DNA of 64,000 nucleotides, taken from contig NZ_FMXB01000010.1 in NCBI RefSeq assembly GCF_900103415.1, forward strand, positions 1 to 64,000, given 5' to 3'. Below the pieces are notes generated by a model, which saw only the letters and a list, made by a program, of their open reading frames with translations, was not told the origin of the DNA and ran no database searches. Origin of the DNA: Methanobrevibacter millerae (GTDB lineage: Archaea; Methanobacteriota; Methanobacteria; Methanobacteriales; Methanobacteriaceae). Below are positions 43,820-54,194 of the stretch, piece after piece; within the stretch, counting starts at the first letter, position 1, and every line of letters starts with the position of its first letter. The position numbers and the translations under genes were made by a program.

Positions 43820-45481
43820 ATGACTCAAATCGTTAAAATAAAAGCATATGATAAAGATTCCTTTATAGGAACATTCGTTATCAAATGTGAAAGCGACTAT
43901 TGTGATGGGCTCTTTGAAGAAATGGATAATATCACATTGGAAAATGTTCCTGTTGTATATGAAAATTCATCTAAAATGCCAATAATATACAATAAAACTA
44001 ACGAATTTGCCGATTTATGCTTAATCGAAGAGATTTTATATGAAATATCATTTGAATCTGAAATGGCCGGTATTGAAGCATTCTCCACTCTTCAAAGATT
44101 TGAAGATAACAGCCCTTTAACGTTAACTGAATTTAAAAACTGCTATAAAGGTTATCTGCAGTTTTCAAGCTATGTCGGTAAAACTTTTCTCGACATTACA
44201 AAAGATGGAAAATGTATTTTCAGATATCCAATTGAGATAAGATCAAGAAAACTCGATTATGATACTCATTATCCGATAATGATTGGAGATTTGTCAAAAT
44301 ATGCATCAGGTGTTATCTTTGAGTTAACTTCACCAATATATCAGGAGTTTAAATTAACGCAAAGTGAAAATCAAAGTCCCTATGAGAAATTCATGATTCT
44401 GGAGTATATTTTAAGACCTGAACATCTCCCATCAATTATCGAGTATTTATCCAGAAACCTCTATTCAACCCTTGAAAACAGAGAAAATGAGGTTCCAATA
44501 TCTGTGGCATCCAATATCAATCCAAATGAATTGCTGAATGCCTATATTGATAGTGAAAACTTATATAAATTCCAGGACATTCATATTCCAGATAGAATTA
44601 ATGAAACCAACTATGTTGATACAATTGATGTTGCTGAAAACAGATTCTACAAGTACTTTTTGGAATTGATTGAAGATTTGATTGATGAATTGCTTTTAAA
44701 AATCGAAGAAGGCTATGTTCATGACAAGCTTAAAAACTACAAAAACGAGTTAAACTATTACATATCACAAAAATACTTTGAAGACATATCAAGACTTGAC
44801 CATATACCCCTTAATTCACAGGTACTTCAAAAAAAGGAAGGATATAGGGATATTTTATTATATTATCTGATGCTGGAATTCGGATTTAAATTAAACTGGA
44901 ATACATTAACCAATAAATTCAAAGGACATGAAAAGAAAGTCTTTGAACTTTACGAATACTGGTGTTACTTTGAATTAATCCAGATTATGGAATCAATCTG
45001 TGAGTCCAAAGTGAAATTCAAGGATATTTTCGAGCCCGGAGAAGACATGGTCTCCATTAATTTAAAAGAAGGAATAATGAATAGTTTTATCTATAAAGAT
45101 ATGAAAATTGATTTACTTTACAATAAATCATTCAATAGAGGAAATAAAAACTATAATTCATATTCCGTTACATTAAGACCAGACTATACAATATCTGTCC
45201 ATAAAAATGACAAAAAATATTTCATTCACTTTGATGCCAAATATAAAATGTATATTGATTCGGAATCTTTTAAAAATGAGGATATTGTTAAGATGCATGC
45301 ATATAAGGACGCATTAAAAAATACAATCGGATCATATATTCTTTATCCCGGAACGAAAAATAGGATATTTTATGAAGATGAATCTGAATCAACTTCTGTT
45401 GGAGCATTTGGGTTAACTCCTGGTGAAAATAATGAAGATAAAATAGCATCTTTCATTATAGAGCAAATTAATAAGATATAA
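43820..45481 (+). CDS. McrC-like DUF2357/PD-(D/E)xK nuclease subunit (second system)
   Basis: The 553-aa protein has a DUF2357-like N-terminal half and a C-terminal nuclease core, TLRPDYTISVHKNDKKYFIH followed by FDAKYKMY (Asp...Asp-x-Lys). Such DUF2357 proteins replace McrC beside DUF3578-McrB proteins. The gene follows mcrB after eight bases with a GGTTGGAATATG start. It is larger than the first McrC (553 against 427 aa) and not obviously its close relative, so the two systems were acquired separately rather than by local duplication. Confidence 0.8.
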   Translation: MTQIVKIKAYDKDSFIGTFVIKCESDYCDGLFEEMDNITLENVPVVYENSSKMPIIYNKTNEFADLCLIEEILYEISFESEMAGIEAFSTLQRFEDNSPLTLTEFKNCYKGYLQFSSYVGKTFLDITKDGKCIFRYPIEIRSRKLDYDTHYPIMIGDLSKYASGVIFELTSPIYQEFKLTQSENQSPYEKFMILEYILRPEHLPSIIEYLSRNLYSTLENRENEVPISVASNINPNELLNAYIDSENLYKFQDIHIPDRINETNYVDTIDVAENRFYKYFLELIEDLIDELLLKIEEGYVHDKLKNYKNELNYYISQKYFEDISRLDHIPLNSQVLQKKEGYRDILLYYLMLEFGFKLNWNTLTNKFKGHEKKVFELYEYWCYFELIQIMESICESKVKFKDIFEPGEDMVSINLKEGIMNSFIYKDMKIDLLYNKSFNRGNKNYNSYSVTLRPDYTISVHKNDKKYFIHFDAKYKMYIDSESFKNEDIVKMHAYKDALKNTIGSYILYPGTKNRIFYEDESESTSVGAFGLTPGENNEDKIASFIIEQINKI

Positions 45482-45525
45482 TTGAAATATATATTAAAAT
45501 GAATATGTAAGTTATTGGTGAGATT

Positions 45526-47217
45526 ATGGAAAAATATTGTAAATCTTGTGGTGCAGTCTTTAACGACTTAAAATTTAAGATATGTCCACATTGTGGAGAA
45601 AAACTAGATACACGATTTGGAAGGCAACCAATACCTCGTAAACTAAGACATGAAGTATTTATGAGAGATGGGTATCGTTGTAGGGAATGTGGTGCAAGCA
45701 AAGAGGAAACTAGTCTTGAGATAGACCATATTGTGCCTGTGGCTCGTGGAGGGACTAATGACATTGATAATCTCCAGACATTATGTAGAGAATGTAATCG
45801 AATGAAACATACCGACACATGGGTTGGTGGAGAAACTGATTTAGATAGTTTAAAAAGACAATTATCCCAATTAAATAATCTTTTACATGATAAAGAAGAA
45901 ACATTAAATCAAGCAACTACTGAAGAAGAAGAGATTATTATAAAATATGATATAATTAAATTAAATGAGAAAATACAGGATGTTGAAGAAAAAATTCAAC
46001 AAGAAGAAACAAAAATCAAAGATAACATAATTAAGAAAAAAGAAGCTGAAACTAATGATTTAACATATAAATGGTTATATACTTCAGTTTCAGATGAAAA
46101 ATTATCCCTTTTATGTGATTTATTAATGGTTAACAATCCTGTGAAAATGAATGCATTGACATCTCAATTTTTTTTAAATACAAGCTTCAGTAATTATGGG
46201 CATATATCCTCATGGTATAAAAATCCTGATGAAAAATATGATTGTTTAACATATTATATAGTTAATCCTTTTAAAAAGAGGTATGGATTTATTAATTATG
46301 TAATTGATATTAATTTTGAAAGAAAGGGATTGTTGTTTGTTAATTCAGAGGAGATTCTTAATGAATTTAGTGGAAAAAAAGATGGACATATTGAGACGGG
46401 AATGAATGGTGAATATTTCAAAGATATATTTACTTTTGAATTTGCATTTAACTTTAAGTTCTTAATTGAATTAGGGGAAGATAGGTTTCTGTTGGAAAAA
46501 GAAAAATATCTGCATTATTTATCTGAATATTTTTCATTAGATGAACTTAAACAATCACTTAAAGAAATAGATGAATTTATGGATAAATTTAATAAGTTAG
46601 GTGATTTAAAAGACATATTTCTTTATAATTCAGAAAATAATTTAAATAATTCAAAATTAAGACTTTTATATAGTGAGTTAAATATATCTGGTTATCAATT
46701 ACCTTTTTATAAAATAAAATATATTCTTGATAATTATTCCAAAGAAGAAATAGAAGCTAAATTAAACTATATTGATCACATTTTTGATGTATCTGAAAAT
46801 CCAATAAAAATAGGTATTAAAGATGAAAATATCTTAAGTTTTCTTTTTAAAGAATTATGTATTGATGATTCATTTCCATCATATTCTAAATTTAAGATTT
46901 TACTTGAAAATTATTCAGAAGAAGAAATAAAAAATACAATAAGTTATATAGAAGATATTTTTGAAATTATTAAATATGAAATAAATAATGAACCAAATTC
47001 GGATAAGTCTTTAAATGATATTAAATATATAAATGAAAGATTTATTTCAATTAAGAATGAAATTTTAGAATTAAGCGATATAAAAAATAAATTATTAAAT
47101 AAAAATGTTGATTATGACTTTTTATCATTTTTCATTGACTATGATGAAAAAAGTGATATGATTAATTATTTATTGTTAAATTATTCGATTGAGACCATAA
47201 ATAAAATGATTGATTAA
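45526..47217 (+). CDS. HNH endonuclease with zinc ribbon and helical C-terminus
   Basis: GGTGAGATTATG gives the start. Residues 5-23 form a zinc ribbon (YCKSCGAVFNDLKFKICPHC). The HNH domain follows: EVFMRDGYRCRECGASKEET, EIDHIVPVARGGTNDIDNL, LCRECNRMKHTDTW, with all expected Cys and His. After a coiled coil (~105-175) come about 380 helical residues with repeated ILDNYSKEEIEAKLNYIDHI-type units. The HNH core should cut DNA; the helical part may be a sensor or partner-binding module. It follows the second McrBC system by 44 bases and could be transcribed with it. Confidence 0.82.
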   Translation: MEKYCKSCGAVFNDLKFKICPHCGEKLDTRFGRQPIPRKLRHEVFMRDGYRCRECGASKEETSLEIDHIVPVARGGTNDIDNLQTLCRECNRMKHTDTWVGGETDLDSLKRQLSQLNNLLHDKEETLNQATTEEEEIIIKYDIIKLNEKIQDVEEKIQQEETKIKDNIIKKKEAETNDLTYKWLYTSVSDEKLSLLCDLLMVNNPVKMNALTSQFFLNTSFSNYGHISSWYKNPDEKYDCLTYYIVNPFKKRYGFINYVIDINFERKGLLFVNSEEILNEFSGKKDGHIETGMNGEYFKDIFTFEFAFNFKFLIELGEDRFLLEKEKYLHYLSEYFSLDELKQSLKEIDEFMDKFNKLGDLKDIFLYNSENNLNNSKLRLLYSELNISGYQLPFYKIKYILDNYSKEEIEAKLNYIDHIFDVSENPIKIGIKDENILSFLFKELCIDDSFPSYSKFKILLENYSEEEIKNTISYIEDIFEIIKYEINNEPNSDKSLNDIKYINERFISIKNEILELSDIKNKLLNKNVDYDFLSFFIDYDEKSDMINYLLLNYSIETINKMID

Positions 47218-47221
47218 ATAT

Positions 47222-48139
47222 TTAAATGTAATTTATCTGAATACTTTTTGACATGATTTTTAAATCATATAATAATTTTGACTCAATATAATCAGAAGAT
47301 TTATGTAAAGGAATAGAATAAGAGAATATAATATTTTTTCCAAGATAGAAATGATAAAGTTTATGAACTATGTTATTAGATGTTTCTTCTTTAAGATATA
47401 TATTATTTATATCCCATTCTTCTACTTTAAGTGGTGATTCATTTTTTTCTAAAATATATTTTATACCACACTTTCTAATAGGATTATCTTCTATTTTAAT
47501 CTCCATTTTAATTTCTTCATTATCACTAAGTTTTCTAATTAATATACAAAGTATATTATCTTTACCCTCTAATTTAGTATAATAATTTGGATAATTAAAC
47601 TCAAAACGTAATTTATCGGATTCTGTTTCGAATGGGAGCCTATCTGAATTTTTGCTATTAATTATGAGTTCTGCATAGTTAAGAGGATAATAATATGTTT
47701 TTAAGTTTATTTTATTATTATTAACAATATTTATTAATCTTTTTCTTCGTTGAATTTCTTCATTGTTTAATTTAGGGAATTCATATTCATCTAATAAATT
47801 ATTTCCACAATCACAAATGAAAATATTATGTTTTGATAGTTTTTTTCCACATTTTGGACAAAAATTAATCAATTCAAAATGTTCTATTATATATTTTGCT
47901 TTTTTAATCATTAAATTAAGTTCAGGTTCTATTTCATCAATACTAATTTCTTTATTTTTAATTTTTCTTTTTAATAATTCTCGAATATTATATCCTGCAG
48001 CAAAAGTATCTTTTGATGGGTTAATCAATACTAAATTATTTTCTCCAAGTAACATAGTGAATTCTGGAGAAAAATTAGAACCGCCAGTTAACTCTTTTAA
48101 TTTTTTTTCTTCAGGAGTTTTTTTTCTAAATAATGCCAT
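47222..48139 (-). CDS. Zinc-ribbon protein of unknown function, 305 aa
   Basis: The protein begins ALFRKKTPEEKKLKELTGGS and has a zinc ribbon FCPKCGKKLSKHNIFICDCG at ~93-112. The following ~190 residues are mixed alpha/beta with no known motif. It is convergent with the HNH gene, with four bases between the stop codons. GGTGTTGAAATG precedes the start. Family unknown. Confidence 0.55.
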   Translation of the reverse strand: MALFRKKTPEEKKLKELTGGSNFSPEFTMLLGENNLVLINPSKDTFAAGYNIRELLKRKIKNKEISIDEIEPELNLMIKKAKYIIEHFELINFCPKCGKKLSKHNIFICDCGNNLLDEYEFPKLNNEEIQRRKRLINIVNNNKINLKTYYYPLNYAELIINSKNSDRLPFETESDKLRFEFNYPNYYTKLEGKDNILCILIRKLSDNEEIKMEIKIEDNPIRKCGIKYILEKNESPLKVEEWDINNIYLKEETSNNIVHKLYHFYLGKNIIFSYSIPLHKSSDYIESKLLYDLKIMSKSIQINYI

Positions 48140-48344
48140 TTCAACACCTTTATATTATAAATAATATTTTTATTTTCATATTAAATATATTTAGGGGATC
48201 TGAATTTTTTAGTTTTCAGATATGGGTGTTTTTGAGTAAATCCTTGAAATATGATTAGAGCTCCTAAAAATACATTATGTAGAATACCATTTATCAAGAT
48301 CAACTCTTTTAGTTTGGATTTTCACTAGCTATTTTTTAATATCC

Positions 48345-48473
48345 TCAAGTAAATATCACTACACAGTCATCATGAATGGCCTGATTTGGATATGCAGTAA
48401 TTTTCTCCAAGAATTCCATAGCCCATTTTTTCGTAAACTCTGTTCTATCCTTTTCAACAATATAAATTCGATT
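48345..48473 (-). pseudogene. Terminase-large-like C-terminal remnant
   Basis: The minus strand encodes NRIYIVEKDRTEFTKKWAME then FLEKITAYPNQAIHDDCVV and a stop. The ...YP...HDD.V arrangement is that of the nuclease end of phage terminase large subunits. There is no start and the fragment is only ~42 residues, so it would be a relic of a former provirus. The match rests on this short motif. Confidence 0.3.
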
Positions 48474-48502
48474 TTATAAATGACTAAAAATAATAACTTA
48501 AT

Positions 48503-49576
48503 TTAAATTTTTTCTATTAAGTCATTGAATTCCATAGAAATATGTTTAATCGCTAAATTTAATCCTTTTGAAAAAAGTTCATCAGCATTATCAATTAATT
48601 TTTCTTGAAAATCCTCCTTTTTAACTAAATTAACATACTCTTCAAAATTAAGTTCATTAAATTCATTTTCATCAATAGAAATATTAAATGTATAAAACAT
48701 GATTATTTTATTTAATATTAAATTTGCATCATCTTCTAGATATAATGATAAAAATAATGTTGGAAAACTAAGAAATGCCTCTTTAAAACTAAAATAAGGA
48801 ATAAAACCTAATTCTAAAAATGTTATAAAAATATGGATTATTTGATTCCAATAATTGTATAACAAACATAAAAACTTCATCATATAATTATTATCAAAAC
48901 TAATTGGAATTCTATTTTCATATTTATCTAATTTTTCTTTAAGAGATAAATTATTATCTTCTTTTTCAAATTCAAATAAATCTATGTTTTTCTCAATTAA
49001 TATATTTTCAATTTCTTCAATTGAATTAAATTTATTGCTGAAAGAATTAGGTGATGAAATCTCTGTTTCAAATATTGATGAAAGTAATTTATAAAAAATC
49101 TTATTTTGTGATTTAATTAAATCTTCATGATATACTGAAATAATATAATCTAAAGGGAGAATATAAAAATAAGAATTATAACTTTCTAATAGTTTTAAAG
49201 TATTAGTAAATGATCTTTTAAATATTGAAAGTATATCAAAAGAATCTTGCATAGTGTTATTTAAGAGGTCTTTGAATTTTAGAATAGGTTCATTAACAAT
49301 ATGTTCTTGACCAAAAGTTTTGAAATAATAATGCTTGTTATCTTCAAATTCTAAATACATTGATCCTGCTAAAAATAATGTTTCTTTATCACTAAAATAA
49401 TCTAAATCAAATAAAAATTTATCCCTATTTTTTCTCCAAAAAATATCAACTTCTTCAACAATTTTTGAAATTTCAATTAAACTTAGGTTATCACAGAATA
49501 TAATATCTCGTTTTGAGTTTAATAAATTAAAATAATCCTTTTGAATATCATTTAAATAGGTTATCTTTTTACTCAT
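48503..49576 (-). CDS. Hypothetical helical protein, second gene of a pair, 357 aa
   Basis: The all-helical, acidic protein (SLIEISKIVEEVDIFWRKNR near the start) has no recognised motif. Its start overlaps the end of the 492-aa gene by eight bases, which implies coupled synthesis of two partners. Together they form an isolated two-gene unit next to an insertion sequence. The pair's layout (a DUF5677-like large protein plus a helical partner) suggests a defence or toxin-like module, without direct evidence. Confidence 0.6.
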   Translation of the reverse strand: MSKKITYLNDIQKDYFNLLNSKRDIIFCDNLSLIEISKIVEEVDIFWRKNRDKFLFDLDYFSDKETLFLAGSMYLEFEDNKHYYFKTFGQEHIVNEPILKFKDLLNNTMQDSFDILSIFKRSFTNTLKLLESYNSYFYILPLDYIISVYHEDLIKSQNKIFYKLLSSIFETEISSPNSFSNKFNSIEEIENILIEKNIDLFEFEKEDNNLSLKEKLDKYENRIPISFDNNYMMKFLCLLYNYWNQIIHIFITFLELGFIPYFSFKEAFLSFPTLFLSLYLEDDANLILNKIIMFYTFNISIDENEFNELNFEEYVNLVKKEDFQEKLIDNADELFSKGLNLAIKHISMEFNDLIEKI

Positions 49577-51047
49577 TTTTTACCTCATATTTTGATAGAA
49601 ATTCTTCAGATAATGGGTAATTTTCATTAATGAAACTTAATAATTTTTTAAATACCATTATCGCATCTGGCAGGACATCAGCTAAATTCTTATTTAAATG
49701 AACATCAGGAACATTATGACCCAAATGCAAAGGATTTTCACATTTTAACATTGAACTTTCACGAACAGCACCCCATAAACCATGAGCATAACTGGATTCA
49801 TAATCATAATAAACATCAAATAGCTCCTTCTCATTAACTTTAATTGCTTTATCTCTAATATTAGTTTTGTTTTCAAAATTTCTAAAATCTACATTTTGAA
49901 ACATTTCATCAATTTGTTCATTGACTAAAAAATCAAGTAATGTTGGATTTAAATGTGAATTTTCAAATTCATCAATTTCACGAGCTTTAATTAAAATAAG
50001 TTTATATTTTCCAATACCATACTCCTGATATTCTTCCCATAGACCGGGTTTTTCATCTTCTTCATTATTAATAAACTTTAACATTATATAAATTTCAATT
50101 ATTATTCTTAAACTCAATCGACCCATGACTTTGTTTCTAAGATTACATTCAACTAATTCATTTAAAATTTTCAATGCATAAACTGAGGATCCGATTATTA
50201 CATTAAATTTTGAATCTTCTAGTTCACTATGCATATTGTCTATAATCAATTTCTGAAATTCAACTTTAATATCTTCAATAAAATTTTCATCCATTAAATA
50301 TTCATTTTCATATCTTCCATATTTCAATTTACAATCACCAACTTCCAATAATTCCTTCCAAAATAATTTTATAAATACTGAATCATGTTTATAAATCAGG
50401 TATTGTAACGAACCAAACATACTCCTAACAGTTGGTCGATAAGTTCTCATTTCCCATTCTTCATGATTTGTTTTTTGATAGTAATATAATGCATCAAAAG
50501 CAATTTTAACATCTTTTGTAAAATGAATAATTTGTCTAATAGTCATGTAAAAAGTCAAAATCACATATTGGACATCTGTTGAACCATCAGATTTATTATG
50601 TCCATAATTATCTGTGACACTTTCTAATATCTTTAGTTTTTCTTCAACAGACATCCCCTCTTTAAAGAAATATTTAAAAAACAACTCCTTATCCTCACTA
50701 TTAAAAACAATAGTTAAAGGATTCAATATTTCAATATTAATATGTTTTAATAGAATTTCGTAAAACTCTTCTTGTTTTTCATTCTCTAAAGAAAAAATAT
50801 ATGATAATTGTAATGATTCAAATTCAAAGGACAATTTCTTGATGTCATTGAAAATAAATGACAATATTGCAAAAGCAGGTCTACGACCATAATAATCAAC
50901 TATCAAAGCAATCCAAATAAAATCTGGAAAGCATTCTTTCATCCAACTATAATAAGTAATATTACCCATTTGGTTAATTGGAGATTTTAGAATACCTTTT
51001 TTAGGATTACCATGATCTTTTAATTTATCATAAGGGTGTTTTCTCAT
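49569..51047 (-). CDS. DUF5677-like protein, 492 aa
   Basis: This helical protein has RLSLRIIIEIYIMLKFIN, FDVYYDYESSYAHGLWGAVR, and a C-terminal HNVPDVHLNKNLADVLPDAI stretch. The R...E and Y-x-SY-x-HG pattern is that of DUF5677-type proteins, which may be related to HEPN-like folds. Thus Arg and His of SYAHG could be functional, but this is inference. It is first in a coupled two-gene unit. The IS1182-like element begins about 100 bases upstream of its start. Confidence 0.5.
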   Translation of the reverse strand: MRKHPYDKLKDHGNPKKGILKSPINQMGNITYYSWMKECFPDFIWIALIVDYYGRRPAFAILSFIFNDIKKLSFEFESLQLSYIFSLENEKQEEFYEILLKHINIEILNPLTIVFNSEDKELFFKYFFKEGMSVEEKLKILESVTDNYGHNKSDGSTDVQYVILTFYMTIRQIIHFTKDVKIAFDALYYYQKTNHEEWEMRTYRPTVRSMFGSLQYLIYKHDSVFIKLFWKELLEVGDCKLKYGRYENEYLMDENFIEDIKVEFQKLIIDNMHSELEDSKFNVIIGSSVYALKILNELVECNLRNKVMGRLSLRIIIEIYIMLKFINNEEDEKPGLWEEYQEYGIGKYKLILIKAREIDEFENSHLNPTLLDFLVNEQIDEMFQNVDFRNFENKTNIRDKAIKVNEKELFDVYYDYESSYAHGLWGAVRESSMLKCENPLHLGHNVPDVHLNKNLADVLPDAIMVFKKLLSFINENYPLSEEFLSKYEVKNE

Positions 51048-51150
51048 AATAATAGATTTAATAATTAACCATAATTAAGTTATCCAATAACATTCGAAAC
51101 AATTCCTGTAACGTAATGAAAATAGAAAAGTTCGTATAATAACAAGTAGG

Positions 51151-52939
51151 GGGTGTTCGCCAAATCTAATTTTTTGATTTTTTTGTCGAAAAATTTTTGA
51201 CTTATTTTTTCTTACTTTTCATCAATTCACTCTAAATCTACTGTGATTTAGGTGTATCCTCATTAACACTTCTAAATTTTAATTATTTTAATATTTAATT
51301 TTCCAAATTAAATTCTAAGTAATTTAATAATGGTAAAGTTTATATACTTTGTTTTATATACTTAATATTAAGTATTAGTTAATTTGGAGTTGTATTTTAT
51401 GGTTCAAAGAAAAATTGATAAGAATCAAACAAAATTGGGCATTGTGACATTAGGTAGCAACATTCCGAAAGATTATATCTCTCGTTTTGTTGTTGGTTTT
51501 ATTAAAGAGGTTTATCCGATGTTAAACTTCGAAGAACCTAAAAATAAGAAAGGACGAGAGTCCTTACCTATAGATTCTATGTTAAAATTGCTTGTTTATG
51601 TTAAAATAGAACATGTGGAAAGTGCCAAGTACATTGCAACATGGCAAGGTATCATGAGGTTTATAGGTTTGTTTCTGATGAAGTACAACCATCAGAACGC
51701 TCAGTCCAAAGGTACAGAAGAGAATACCGACATTACTTTGAAGTATTGGTTCAAATGACTTTAAAAAAAAGCTTCAGATTTAGAATTAACTGATTTTAAT
51801 CACGTTGCAATCGAATGTAACTATTAAAAAAGCATACAATTCCAACAACAATGTCATCAGCAAAAAAGAAACACAAATATTACTCGATTACTTCAACGGA
51901 CTCCAAATTAGTCAGGAAAAGCTTGATAAATTGCATAATCCTGCTAAAAAAATATTGGAAAACAAAGACATTGATGTTGAAGATAAAATAGAACTATTAT
52001 ATGACATTGAAACCCAATTTACATTCACAGGACAAGATAAATACCGGTAAACGACATAGAAGCAAGATTCATGAAAGGAAAGAAAGGAAACTTCATGGTT
52101 GCCTACAATATCCAATCTGCAGTCGATTACGAAACCAAATTAATCTGCGCAATAAACGTCACACAAAACCCTACAGACCATTATGAACTACCACCAATCG
52201 CAGAAAGAGCAATAAAAAACATAAAAACAACCCCAAAATACATAAGCGCAGATACAATATACTTAAACCAAATAAGTTTATCTTATTTGGCAGATAAAAA
52301 AATTGACGGATTAATACCAACTAGAAAACAAACAAAAGAAAAAATAGGAAAATTAAATCCAAATAAATACCACAAGGACAATTTCGATTATGATTACGAG
52401 TTAGATGCATTTAAATGCCCAGAAGGACAATATTTTACACTTTTTCGGACAATACAATGAACCACACAAAGATCCTGAAAAACCCGACAAAATAAAAAGA
52501 CTTTACAATAACTACGAAGCTTGTAAAAACTGCAAATCACGAAACAAATGCTGTTCAACATCACAAACACACAGAACCATCACAGAATACGGCTCAGAAA
52601 TGCAAAAAGCAATGAACCGTAAAATGGAAAAACAAGAATATAAAGACGAATACGCAAAAAGATCAAGTGTTGAAGGACCATTTGGAATATTAAAAGAACA
52701 ATTCCAAATAGAAAAAGAAGTAGTCATCGGAATGATACGAACGGAGGAAAGACTATATTTAGACGCATTAGCATACAATCTAATCAGATTATACAACATA
52801 ACTCAAGAAATAAAGAATTCAACAGAAGATTTGGAAGATTTTTGTGAAAGAGAATCAGTAATACACCAATTAAAACTCGATGTGACAGTATTTTAAAAAA
52901 ATCAATAAGTCTGCCAAAAACTAATTTTGGCGGACACCC
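51151..52939 (+). mobile_element. IS1182-like insertion sequence, inactivated
   Basis: The left end GGGTGTTCGCCAAA (51151) matches the reverse complement of the right end at 52926-52939 (GGGTGTCCGCCAAA) with one change. The ends flank a transposase broken into at least four frames. Size (~1.79 kb) fits the IS1182 family. No certain target duplication could be assigned by eye. Confidence 0.8.
51399..52896 (+). pseudogene. IS1182-family transposase, frameshifted
   Basis: Pieces in order: KLGIVTLGSNIPKDYISRFV with MLKLLVYVKIEHVESAKYIA (51399-51758); a second frame to 52050 with DYFNGLQISQEKLDKL; a third (52071-52460) with KGKKGNFMVAYNIQSAVDYE; and a fourth (to 52896) with SSVEGPFGILKEQF and ERLYLDALAYNLIRLYN. 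The ARFMKGK-YN-Q-AVD and C-terminal NIxRL blocks are typical of IS1182 transposases. Several independent frameshifts make it non-functional. Confidence 0.85.
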
Positions 52940-53116
52940 TTGTTTATTATATTTTTTATATATTTAGCTATTATATTTGTTGCAATTTTTCAGTGAAATA
53001 ACTATCATTCACAAACATGTTTAAAAGGAAAAAAAATACTTTTCAAATGCTCTAACACAGATTTTTTATATTTCAAAAAATAAATTAAATACTATATCCA
53101 TAGGAGGTGATAATAA

Positions 53117-53416
53117 TTGAATGGGCAAAAACCACAAATGAGAAATAATACAACATATATTCGATTTAAAAATACTGATAACCTAAAAGAAAATCCTGAA
53201 AGGTTAATTGCAATTTTCAAAAAATATAATCCTAAAATTGAAGTTGATTCAAATTCACTTAACCAATTAATAGAAGGAAATATTGGAAAAACTTTTGATT
53301 TAGTTTTTAATATTAATACCAAAAATGAAAATGATTTTGAAAATATGAAAAAAGAAATCGCAATTGAAGTTCAAAAATTAGGATATAAAATTAATTCTAA
53401 TTTTATTAAAATATAA
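53117..53416 (+). CDS. Small hypothetical protein, 99 aa, TTG start
   Basis: TTG at 53117 follows GGAGGTGA by six bases. The protein starts NGQKPQMRNNTTYIRFKNTD and is a small mixed alpha/beta domain (ILE-poor, Lys/Asn-rich) ending KLGYKINSNFIKI. The nearby ATG at 53121 is in a frame that closes at once, so the TTG start is favoured. No family was recognised. Confidence 0.6.
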   Translation: MNGQKPQMRNNTTYIRFKNTDNLKENPERLIAIFKKYNPKIEVDSNSLNQLIEGNIGKTFDLVFNINTKNENDFENMKKEIAIEVQKLGYKINSNFIKI

Positions 53417-53583
53417 TATTTAATATTAAATAAAAGAAAATATTATTTAAAAATCAGATTTTCTTATTTTCTTATTTTTTTCAATAAAAAATACTTATAA
53501 ATTAATTATATTTGTTATGAATCCCTTCTCTATGTTTTTCAATAGTGACTCTAATAATAATATCAATAAGATTTATTTCATAT

Positions 53584-53891
53584 CTATTTGAAATAATAAT
53601 ATTCTGGTTCTTCCAACATTTGCCTTAAATCATAAAATGGTCTGGGTTTAATTGAATTGGGATTCATCAAACAATAATTTTTCAATAGTTTAATATTCTC
53701 CGTTTCGTATTCCTCTAATTTAGATTTCTGTACTTTAGTAGCTACACTCTTTTCTTTTTTTACCAAATATTTTAGCTATTTGAGATGAGTCAATTAAGAT
53801 ACTATATTCGATTAATAGTAATGTTATTTCTTTTCCTTTAATTGTTATTGTTGCTGGATTTAAATTTTCAGTATCTAGAATTAGTTTCATT
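53584..53891 (-). pseudogene. Small gene broken at a run of seven A
   Basis: The minus strand starts at 53891 after an AGGTAATAATAATG site with KLILDTENLNPATITIKGKE and continues to IAKIFGKK, then stops. Shifting frame at GGTAAAAAAAG (about 53755-53766) continues as KEKSVATKVQKSKLEEYETE to the stop at 53584. The combined ~100-residue protein looks normal. The break could be a mutation, a sequencing error in the A run, or a programmed slip. Confidence 0.5.
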
Positions 53892-54194
53892 ATTATTACC
53901 TCATTTGCAAATAGGAATATAATTTAAAATATATTTTTGTATAATAATAACAGATTAAGTTTTAAGATAAAAAATAATTAAAATGAATTTTAAATTATAA
54001 TAAATTTAAAAATTAAATAATGAGTATTAGTTTAAAATAGATTCATATAACATGATTAAATATGATTGGGCAGTAATCATTGAATTTATTCAATTTATCA
54101 AATTTTAGAATTTAAATATTCCAAAAAAGGATTTTAAAAATCCAATGTTTATAATATGTTCATATATGTTGAACTATTCATCGATGAACAAAAA
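53892..54194. other. AT-rich gap without a recognisable gene
   Basis: No frame with a ribosome site or protein-like composition was found on either strand. Confidence 0.5.

Noticed and set aside
45468-45818. Minus-strand 116-aa frame over the HNH start
   Set aside because: It runs antisense to conserved zinc and HNH codons and has no start signal.
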